A stretch of 27,875 nucleotides of DNA from PUPG01 sp041686485 (GTDB lineage: Bacteria; Bacteroidota; Bacteroidia; Bacteroidales; UBA7960): assembly GCA_041686485.1 (NCBI GenBank), contig JAWLDT010000027.1, positions 1 through 27,875 on the forward strand, read 5' to 3'. How positions within the stretch are numbered: the stretch's first letter is position 1; every line of letters starts with the position of its first letter. The notes beneath the pieces were generated by a model that did no database searches, was not told the DNA's origin, and worked only from the letters and a program-made list of their open reading frames with translations. This document shows, piece after piece, positions 1 through 6,303 of the stretch. The translations under genes were made by a program, and so were the position numbers.

Positions 1-65
1 AAGCTAATGACGTAAAGCTAATGACAGCGAAGCGTACTAACAGCGAAACATGCTGACAGCGAAGC
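1..65. repeat. degenerate tandem repeat, unit about 15 bp
   Basis: Four consecutive units of 14-16 bp can be read: AAGC-TAATGACG-TA (1-14), AAGC-TAATGACAGCG (15-29), AAGC-GTACTAACAGCG (30-45) and AAAC-ATGCTGACAGCG (46-61), followed by a final AAGC. The array begins at the window edge and may be longer. It lies just beyond the terminator of rny and holds no gene. The same core words (TAATGACG, AATGACAGCG) recur at 25021-25130. The function is unknown. Confidence 0.7.
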
Positions 66-72
66 AAAACAA

Positions 73-117
73 CCGGGGAGCAGGGTGAATTCATGCACCA
101 CAGCTCCCCGGATTTTT
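73..117 (-). terminator. terminator downstream of rny, possibly bidirectional
   Basis: A perfect 9-bp inverted repeat, CCGGGGAGC (73-81) and GCTCCCCGG (103-111), encloses a 21-nt loop that may itself pair (GGTG with CACC). On the minus strand the stem is followed by TTGTTTTGC; on the plus strand it is followed by ATTTTTG. It lies about 25 bp past the rny stop codon, so it most likely ends the rny transcript. The T-run on the other side would let it act on plus-strand transcripts too. Confidence 0.75.
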
Positions 118-136
118 GTAACCTGTGAATGGCCAA

Positions 137-1696
137 TTATTTGGCGTAAGCGACCGCTCTTGTTTCGCGTATCACCGTAATCTTGATCTGTCCGGGATAG
201 GTCATTTCCGTCTGGATCTTCTTACTGAGATCGTGTGAGATCTGTTCGGCTTCTGCATCTGTGATTTTTTCGCTTCCCACGATCACACGAAGCTCCCGTC
301 CGGCCTGAATGGCATAGGTTTTTACCACGCCGGGGTAGGACAATGCCAATTCTTCGAGGTCATTCAGGCGTTTGATATAGGATTCAACCACTTCCCTGCG
401 TGCGCCGGGGCGTGCCCCGGATATAGCGTCACAGACCTGTATAATCGGTGAAATCAGGCTGTTCATCTCCACCTCATCGTGGTGCGAGCCGATAGCGTTG
501 CAAATTTCGGGCTTTTCCTTGTATTTCTCTGCCAGTTTCATCCCGAGAACTGCATGAGGCAGTTCTGGCTCATTATCAGGCACCTTCCCGATATCGTGTA
601 ACAGGGCGGCTCTTTTGGCAATTTTGGGGTTCAGCCCCAGCTCTGAGGCCATAGTAGCGGCCAGGTTTGCCACCTCCCTGGAGTGCTGCAGCAGGTTCTG
701 GCCATAGGAGGACCGGTACTTCATCCGGCCGACAAGTCGAACCAGCTCGTGATGCAAGCCATGTATTCCGAGGTCGATAGTCGTTTGTTTCCCGACATCA
801 ATGATTTCCTGTTCAATCTGCTTCTGGGTTTTGGCTACCACCTCTTCGATACGGGCAGGATGGATACGTCCGTCTGTTACCAGCTTATGCAAAGACATTC
901 TGGCGACTTCACGGCGTACCGGATCAAAACCACTTAAAATAATGGCTTCCGGAGTGTCATCCACGATAATCTCTATGCCGGTTGCGGCTTCCAGCGCACG
1001 GATATTCCTTCCCTCCCGTCCGATTACACGGCCTTTGATCTCATCATTATCAATAGGAAACACGGAAACGGCGTTTTCAATAGCCACTTCAGTAGCTGTA
1101 CGCTGCAATGATTGCACAACCAGCTTTTTGGCTTCGGTATTGGCCGTTAACCTGGCTTCCTCCATGGCCTCCTTGACATATACCTGGGCTTCTGACTGCG
1201 CTTCAACCTTGAGGGTCTCTACAAGCTGTTGTTTGGCCTCCTGGGCAGACATGCCACTGATGGCTTCCAGCTGCTCCAGCTGCTGATTATAAGTTTTATC
1301 GAGGTCACTCTGCTTCTTATTAAGAATCTCCAACTGGTTGTTAAGGTTCTCGCGTATGGAGTCTACCTCCTTCTGTTTACGCTGAACCTCTTCCATTTTT
1401 TGGGAGAAGGTCGATTCACGCTGCTTCAACTTGTTTTCAGCGGCTGCAATCTTGTTGTTTTTGTCGGCAACAAACTTTTCATGGTCAGCCTTCAGTTGAA
1501 GGAATTTTTCACGGGCCTGAAGCATTTTTTCTTTCTTGAGCACCTCTGCCTCTGACACGGCATCTTTCAAAATTTGCTGACTCTTCCGCACAATCGTCCT
1601 GCGCATGATGGTGCCGGCAATAAGGACTCCCAGCCCCAGCGACACAGCAGCCACTATGATCAGTGTGATTAGGTTTACAGTTAATAATATGGTCAT
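137..1696 (-). CDS. rny: ribonuclease Y
   Basis: Ribonuclease Y is a membrane-anchored endoribonuclease that initiates mRNA decay. The 519-residue protein has the full family architecture. A single N-terminal membrane helix (about residues 3-30) is followed by a long charged coiled coil (about 35-205). Next comes a KH RNA-binding domain with the motif GRVIGREGRN (about 220-285), then an HD phosphohydrolase domain whose metal-binding pair is His367-Asp368 in LLHDIGK. The usual C-terminal region follows. The length matches the family norm of about 510-520. It is the last gene of a minus-strand cluster behind zapA and a 6S-like RNA, and a hairpin terminator follows. The ATG at 1696 directly precedes the membrane helix. 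I see no unusual features. Confidence 0.96.
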   Translation of the reverse strand: MTILLTVNLITLIIVAAVSLGLGVLIAGTIMRRTIVRKSQQILKDAVSEAEVLKKEKMLQAREKFLQLKADHEKFVADKNNKIAAAENKLKQRESTFSQKMEEVQRKQKEVDSIRENLNNQLEILNKKQSDLDKTYNQQLEQLEAISGMSAQEAKQQLVETLKVEAQSEAQVYVKEAMEEARLTANTEAKKLVVQSLQRTATEVAIENAVSVFPIDNDEIKGRVIGREGRNIRALEAATGIEIIVDDTPEAIILSGFDPVRREVARMSLHKLVTDGRIHPARIEEVVAKTQKQIEQEIIDVGKQTTIDLGIHGLHHELVRLVGRMKYRSSYGQNLLQHSREVANLAATMASELGLNPKIAKRAALLHDIGKVPDNEPELPHAVLGMKLAEKYKEKPEICNAIGSHHDEVEMNSLISPIIQVCDAISGARPGARREVVESYIKRLNDLEELALSYPGVVKTYAIQAGRELRVIVGSEKITDAEAEQISHDLSKKIQTEMTYPGQIKITVIRETRAVAYAK

Positions 1697-1720
1697 ATCG
1701 CATGTTGATTTATATAAATA

Positions 1721-1926
1721 AAAAAACCCGCATGTAATTCAATGAGGTTTTGTGAAACCCCAAATAAACATGGCTAAGGGGTTTGGGATTATTCGAAATT
1801 CCACTGTCCTTATCGGATACTGCCGAAAAACGGCAATATTGAGGCCTTTTCTAGGAATCCCAAAACTACCCTAAAGTTTAGTAGTGTTGAGTTTCAAAAA
1901 CGTGCATTTGAATTAATGCGGGTTAT
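1721..1926 (-). ncRNA. ssrS: 6S-RNA-like long hairpin RNA
   Basis: The 250-bp space between zapA and rny folds into one long interrupted hairpin, the overall shape of 6S RNA, which binds the RNA polymerase holoenzyme. The terminal stem pairs 1725-1742 with 1908-1924 (about 17 bp with one bulged base). Further in, 1747-1758 can pair with 1891-1901 and 1782-1790 with 1856-1864. The tip is the perfect hairpin TGCCG-AAAAA-CGGCA (1821-1835). On the minus strand the terminal stem ends in a run of seven U, which supports that strand. From family knowledge, 6S RNA genes commonly sit beside zapA. I cannot run a covariance model, so the identification rests on shape and location. I found no clean promoter box of its own; it may be processed from the zapA transcript. 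Confidence 0.72.
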
Positions 1927-1949
1927 ATCGAAGTATTTTCAAAGATCGT

Positions 1950-2246
1950 TCAGCTTTCGTTCAGCAGACTTTCATCCAACAATTGGTCAACCTGTTTCAG
2001 TTCCTGAGCCAGTTTTTTTTCTTCCTTCGCCGTATCTTGTAAACGCAAATATTCAACCGCAAATTGTAAGTTTACCATGGCCAGCAGGTCTTGATTATCC
2101 CGAAAAGCATAATTACGGGCATAGTCCTGCATTTTATTATCTACCAGACTGGCCGCTTTTCTGAATAACTCTTCTTCACGCTCACTTCCTATAGACAACC
2201 TGTAGGGTCGTTCTGCAATTATAACTGAAATCAGTTGATCTTTCAT
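1950..2246 (-). CDS. zapA: cell division protein ZapA
   Basis: This is a small Z-ring-associated protein that cross-links FtsZ filaments and works in the cytoplasm at mid-cell. The 98-residue product shows the ZapA pattern: a short N-terminal beta region with the word ERPYRLSIGSEREEELFRKAA, then a long helix that forms the tetrameric coiled coil. I chose the ATG at 2246 (MKDQLISV). A GTG two codons upstream (2252) is in frame and cannot be excluded. There is no strong Shine-Dalgarno sequence. It follows the coiled-coil gene by only 13 bp, so the two are surely co-transcribed, and it precedes the 6S-like RNA. Confidence 0.9.
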   Translation of the reverse strand: MKDQLISVIIAERPYRLSIGSEREEELFRKAASLVDNKMQDYARNYAFRDNQDLLAMVNLQFAVEYLRLQDTAKEEKKLAQELKQVDQLLDESLLNES

Positions 2247-2259
2247 AAACACTTGGTGC

Positions 2260-2544
2260 CTATCTGTTCAAAAGCACATAACACTTTTCGATTTCCCGCA
2301 AAAGTTCATTTATCTTCTGCTTAGCCCCAAATGCATCGTCTTCTTCAACAAGCCTGGCAACTTCCGTATTGATCAAACCCTGCCTGAGTTCATCAATCCG
2401 CTGCCTTTGGGCTTCCACCTCCTCCTGCAATGCCTGCTTCTGCTCCTGAAGCCCGGAAACCTGCTGATGTAGCTGTTTGTTGCGGGCCACAAGCTTTTTC
2501 ACTTTATTCTGTATGCCCTCAACAAGCAATGGCAAATCATCCAT
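2260..2544 (-). CDS. small coiled-coil protein upstream of zapA
   Basis: This is a 94-residue soluble protein that is almost entirely predicted coiled coil (about residues 8-90) and rich in Gln, Glu, Lys and Leu. It has no signal peptide, membrane segment or catalytic motif. Its gene is the first of the cluster leading to zapA, 13 bp upstream of it. The position suggests a partner in Z-ring organisation, perhaps functionally like ZapB, but this is inference from neighbourhood and the coiled coil, not from a recognised motif. The ATG at 2544 lies about 25 bp downstream of a good promoter box. Confidence 0.8.
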   Translation of the reverse strand: MDDLPLLVEGIQNKVKKLVARNKQLHQQVSGLQEQKQALQEEVEAQRQRIDELRQGLINTEVARLVEEDDAFGAKQKINELLREIEKCYVLLNR

Positions 2545-2569
2545 TCAACAATCGCATTTTGGACTAATA

Positions 2570-2577
2570 CAAATGTA
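2570..2577 (-). promoter_or_regulatory. -7 promoter box for the coiled-coil/zapA cluster
   Basis: On the minus strand the sequence TACATTTG matches the Bacteroidota -7 consensus TAnnTTTG. It lies 25 bp before the ATG at 2544, giving an expected leader of about 20 nt. No TTTG is seen at the ideal -33 spacing; a TTTG lies 13 bp upstream, which is too close. Confidence 0.5.
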
Positions 2578-2824
2578 CAAATATTTCTCTCAAAAATAGT
2601 CAATTTTTTTTCAAAGGAACAACCGCTCAACCGACATTGTTTACCACAACGCAAAAACAGCTTTATTTGTACTTTATTATTTTATATCTTTATATTAAAA
2701 TGATTTATTTGTATTTTAAGAATTTAAACCAGTTATTGTTCCCCCTTAGTGTTTTTTAAAAGAAGCTGGCTATGCGATTATTTTGCTTTGCGAAAAGAGT
2801 AGATTGAAGCAGGAATTACAAAAG

Positions 2825-2928
2825 GTCGGAAAGTCAAAACGCAAAAACGTCAAAAGGTCTAAAGTTTCTGGATCAGACTCACATTTCGACATTTAGTTAT
2901 TTATACATTTAGGATTTTGACATTTAGA
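2825..2928. repeat. two opposed arrays of an 8-bp repeat (GTCNAAAN)
   Basis: The left array, 2825-2864, consists of five 8-bp units on the plus strand: GTCGGAAA, GTCAAAAC, GCAAAAAC, GTCAAAAG, GTCTAAAG. After a 17-bp spacer, the right array at 2882-2928 reads on the minus strand as GTCTAAAT, GTCAAAAT, CCTAAAT, GTATAAAT, AACTAAAT, GTCGAAAT. Both arms share one unit and one period but point towards each other, so RNA or single-stranded DNA could form a long imperfect hairpin. No open frame covers it. The spacing is far too short for CRISPR. Confidence 0.75.
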
Positions 2929-2995
2929 CAAACTATAAACAAATGGAACACCCATGTCGAAGATTTTAACACACAGGGGAGTGATTATTGATCGC

Positions 2996-3086
2996 TGGCA
3001 GCGCTTCGCCCTGAAAGGGCAATTTAATTCAGCCCAGTGGCAACGCCCTGGGTAAATGCGGACAACACCCCAGCAGCGCCCTGAAG
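2996..3086. repeat. GC-rich palindromic intergenic element
   Basis: Within AT-rich spacer DNA sits a GC-rich island with two small hairpins: GCCC-TGAAA-GGGC (3008-3020) and GCCCAG...CTGGGT (3032-3053). The word CGCCCTGAA occurs twice (3007-3015 and 3077-3085), suggesting the element is built from a partly duplicated unit. It resembles short dispersed palindromic elements that I recall from other Bacteroidota and Chlorobi genomes. I cannot confirm copy number from this window. Confidence 0.55.
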
Positions 3087-3146
3087 AAAAAACTTAAAAA
3101 CAACCATAAAAAGCTAAATACCATATAGTTACGAAACAATAAGCAC

Positions 3147-4445
3147 ATGAAAGAAGACTTCATCGCCTGGCTCTGGAAATACCGCCTTCTTTACGGGCAT
3201 CTATTACAAACCACCACTGGAGAACCAGTGGAGATCATCGACCCTGGTCTGGAAAACAACAACTCAGGACCGGATTTCCTGGCGGCACGGGTGCGCATTG
3301 GCGAAACCCTATGGGCGGGCAACGTGGAACTACATGTTTGTTCATCAATGTGGTATGGCCATCAGCATCATCTCGATCCAGCCTATGACAACATCATATT
3401 GCATGTGGTACATAACCATGACAGAGAGGTTTGCAAGAGGAACAAGGAACCGATTCCACATCTGGAAATCAAAGAGCGATACGACCCGAAGCTGCATCAT
3501 AACTATCAATTGCTATTAAATAGCCGGTCATGGATCCCTTGCGAACGACTTATCAACAGGGTGGATAATTTTATACTGCAGCACTGGCTTACACGCTTAC
3601 TTGTTGGCCGGCTGGCAAGGAAGGCCGATGAACTTAAACAGTATTTGTATTATTTTGATACCCATTGGGAAAAAACGTTTCTGTTTGCTGTAGCCCGTTC
3701 CCTTGGCGGGAAAGCCAACGCAGGAACATTTGGAATGCTTATCCAGCGTACCCCCTGGCATGTGCTGGCCAAGAATCATGATCAGCTTCCACTTGTAGAA
3801 GCATTGTTATTCGGCCAGGCCGGTTTACTGAAGGGACCCTTTCAGGATCCATATGTGTGCCGTTTGCAAACCAACCATCATTACCTGCAAAAGAAATACG
3901 CCTTACCTGCTCCACTTGACCCTTCTTTGTGGAAGTATTCGAGGATGCGTCCGGCCAACTTTCCCGATATCCGCATTGCCCAACTGGCCGGAATCATTCA
4001 TAAAGCAGAAGCACGACCGTTTATGGCCGCATCCGTGGACTTATCTGCCGGGGACATATATCACTTATTCTCAGTAAGTACATCTGAATACTGGTCGAAT
4101 CACTACCGGTTCGGCAAGCCATCGGCAACCTGTCATAAACAACTTGGACAAACCACAATCTATCGCATTTTGATCAACACCCTTGCACCTGCATTGTGTA
4201 TCTATGGGAAAGAAAAGCAACTGTCAGGATGGATTGGCCGGGCGGTATCCCTTCTTGAACAGCTTCCGCCGGAAGAAAATGGGATCATCAGGGAATGGCG
4301 CCGTATTGTGCCGGCACCAACAAATGCAGCAGAAACACAGGGCCTTCTGGAATTGAGAAAAGAGTATTGTGTTCCCAAAAAGTGCCTGCAATGTTCACTT
4401 GGTCATGTAATTCTTAGCCGGCCTGCAAAACAACCAGAAACATAA
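3147..4445 (+). CDS. DUF2851 family protein
   Basis: The product is a 432-residue cytoplasmic protein of the DUF2851 family, which is typical of Bacteroidota and of unknown function. The conserved N-terminal block is clear: residues 30-95 contain PGLENNNSGPDF, GNVELHVCSSMW and NIILHVVHNHD. An Asp in GPDF, the GNVELH segment with its Glu and His, and alternating hydrophobic strands resemble the layout of a PD-(D/E)XK nuclease core, but that is only a suggestion. A cysteine-bearing tail (CVPKKCLQCSLGH, about residues 410-422) could bind a metal. There is no signal peptide or membrane helix. It stands alone on the plus strand and converges on the histidine kinase gene with 19 bp between stop codons. 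Confidence 0.85.
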   Translation: MKEDFIAWLWKYRLLYGHLLQTTTGEPVEIIDPGLENNNSGPDFLAARVRIGETLWAGNVELHVCSSMWYGHQHHLDPAYDNIILHVVHNHDREVCKRNKEPIPHLEIKERYDPKLHHNYQLLLNSRSWIPCERLINRVDNFILQHWLTRLLVGRLARKADELKQYLYYFDTHWEKTFLFAVARSLGGKANAGTFGMLIQRTPWHVLAKNHDQLPLVEALLFGQAGLLKGPFQDPYVCRLQTNHHYLQKKYALPAPLDPSLWKYSRMRPANFPDIRIAQLAGIIHKAEARPFMAASVDLSAGDIYHLFSVSTSEYWSNHYRFGKPSATCHKQLGQTTIYRILINTLAPALCIYGKEKQLSGWIGRAVSLLEQLPPEENGIIREWRRIVPAPTNAAETQGLLELRKEYCVPKKCLQCSLGHVILSRPAKQPET

Positions 4446-4464
4446 ACAGTCAACCATGATCACA

Positions 4465-6303
4465 TCATTCCATCGGAACAGAAACACGTATAATCGTGCC
4501 AGCCGCTCTCTCCACAGTGATATCCCCATTTAACTGGTCCTTAATAAGCATATGAGCCAGTTGCATACCGATATAGTCTGATCCGGTGTTATCCGGGGAG
4601 ACAGGCATACCGCAACCATTATCCTTCACCTCCAGATACAACTGATCATGATGATTACGCCTGAACGTAACATGAATCCACGGATACCAGTCACTTTTCG
4701 TATTACCATTGATAAAAGCATGCCGAAAAGCATTGGTCAGGAGTTCATTGGCAACCAACCCAATTGGTACACCCAAATCCACTGTCAACTTTATGTCATC
4801 AGCATCCAGGAAAACCTCCGGCTTCAGATGATTATGGCTATCATCGGGCATGATGTCAATCAAACGTTTTAGCATATCTTTAAAATCAACCTGGCCATAA
4901 TCCCCTTCTATCTGTGTGTGCTCATGAACCATCAAAACCGTATTGATTCGCTGATATAAGTGGCGTAGATCTTTATGAGCATCAATGGCATCAAGGCTTT
5001 TCCCGCTTGCCTCCAATATGGACAAAATAAAACGCAGGTTATTGTATACCCTGAAATGAATCTCCTTCATCAAAACTTCCATCTCGGCAATCTCTTGCTG
5101 AAGGGTTTTCTCCGTCCGCATCCTTTGGGTCATCTCTAACCTTCTTGCTTTGTTGGCAGCGGATATTTCTCTGGTATGCATGCTGAGTTCTTTACTCAGC
5201 TGGTTACTGGTATCTTTCAGGACTTTTTCATTGTTGGTCCTTGTTTGTATCTCCATTTTTAACTGTTCTGATTGCAACAAATCTTCTCCATAAATAAACA
5301 AACCATACACATCACCAAATGAATCAACCAACCTGTCGCAAGAAAGCCTTACCGGAATGCTTTTCCCGGAGAGCGATAGAACTTTTAACTCGTGAGGGCC
5401 AGCATGGCCATCGGTTAATGCTTTTTTAATCAACGTATCGGCGTCTTTTTCATGTAGAAAAGCATGAATGTTTCTGCCTTTCAGTGAATGTTGACTGTTA
5501 CAAATCAAGCGGTCAATGAAAGAATTACATCTCCATATCTCACCATTTTTATCACAAAACACCAGGATTTTGCTTATTTCATTGAACAAAGCTGGTGCGG
5601 CCTGCAAATAGGTCAGACCATGAGCAGGATAGCGTAATGTCATATTAGCCATACCCAACATAACCGGCATGAAAAAGATGTGTGACATCCGAACATGGAT
5701 TCCGTTTAGGAAAAGAGGGATAATATAGTCATACATCACAACCAATAACAATGAGAGAGTAGTCAGAAAGACGCAAAAATTCATTTTTCGTTTGTTCATT
5801 TTCGATAGGGATGGTTCCCTCCACATAAAAAACATGACTGGAATAAAAACGGCGGATGCGGTCATTATTCCGAAGAAAATACTATCCAGAATGGTAAACA
5901 AAGCATTGAGGGAGACACCCATAGCTGATGGTGAGAGTAGGTCAATGACCCCTTTCGTGATAAACGAAAAGGAAAAAAACAATCCAATCAGCATGAAAAC
6001 CACATAAGCTATTTGGTAGGAGTTCTTCTTCCTGGAAATTTCTCTGAGCAGGGCAAGAAATCTGAATAACAGGAAAGGGGCAAAAGCCAGCCCGGCATAT
6101 ACAATGATATTCCAACTTGCTGTATAGTCAGGATAGGTTAAAAAATAAGAAAAGATCAACAGCAATGTCCAGCAGGCAAAATACAGTGAAAAATAAAAAA
6201 ACGACCGGTTGAGGCTACTGTGGAGAGCTTTTAATAATACATACAACCCCAGTTGCAGATAAAACACAAACGCAACAATGCTAATCAACAATACCAGACT
6301 CAT
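4465..6303 (-). CDS. membrane histidine kinase (HisKA_2 type) with altered H-box
   Basis: A 612-residue sensor kinase. About seven hydrophobic helices fill residues 1-225 (a 7TM-type sensor module). A PAS-like domain follows (about 240-350), then a coiled-coil linker (350-405), a HisKA_2-type dimerisation domain (about 405-485) and a HATPase domain (about 500-612). The ATP site looks intact, with N-box NELLTNAFRHAF and G1 box DNGCGMP. The H-box reads EIHFRVYNN. The first His (416) is present, but the His normally directly before Arg is Phe417, and Lys is replaced by Tyr. By family knowledge the His before Arg is the likely phosphoacceptor, so autophosphorylation may be impaired. Its start overlaps the end of the upstream paralogous kinase by 23 bp, implying translational coupling. 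No response regulator is nearby. Confidence 0.88.
   Translation of the reverse strand: MSLVLLISIVAFVFYLQLGLYVLLKALHSSLNRSFFYFSLYFACWTLLLIFSYFLTYPDYTASWNIIVYAGLAFAPFLLFRFLALLREISRKKNSYQIAYVVFMLIGLFFSFSFITKGVIDLLSPSAMGVSLNALFTILDSIFFGIMTASAVFIPVMFFMWREPSLSKMNKRKMNFCVFLTTLSLLLVVMYDYIIPLFLNGIHVRMSHIFFMPVMLGMANMTLRYPAHGLTYLQAAPALFNEISKILVFCDKNGEIWRCNSFIDRLICNSQHSLKGRNIHAFLHEKDADTLIKKALTDGHAGPHELKVLSLSGKSIPVRLSCDRLVDSFGDVYGLFIYGEDLLQSEQLKMEIQTRTNNEKVLKDTSNQLSKELSMHTREISAANKARRLEMTQRMRTEKTLQQEIAEMEVLMKEIHFRVYNNLRFILSILEASGKSLDAIDAHKDLRHLYQRINTVLMVHEHTQIEGDYGQVDFKDMLKRLIDIMPDDSHNHLKPEVFLDADDIKLTVDLGVPIGLVANELLTNAFRHAFINGNTKSDWYPWIHVTFRRNHHDQLYLEVKDNGCGMPVSPDNTGSDYIGMQLAHMLIKDQLNGDITVERAAGTIIRVSVPME

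Larger units (their letters stand above)
2545..3146. other. long non-coding spacer
   Basis: This is a 602-bp divergent spacer between the zapA cluster and the DUF2851 gene. It carries the promoter box at 2570-2577, an AT-rich stretch (about 2580-2760) in which I see nothing else, the opposed 8-bp arrays and the GC-rich palindromic element. No credible open reading frame or tRNA was found. No clear -7 box precedes the plus-strand gene at 3147. Confidence 0.7.

Noticed and set aside
801..1286. A 161-codon open frame on the plus strand inside rny
   Set aside because: It is antisense to the KH and coiled-coil region of rny, with Ser/Ala/Thr-rich sequence typical of shadow frames.
2825..2928. Regularly spaced repeats that could suggest a CRISPR array
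   Set aside because: Units are 8 bp with no unique spacers between them, there are two orientations, and no cas genes are present.
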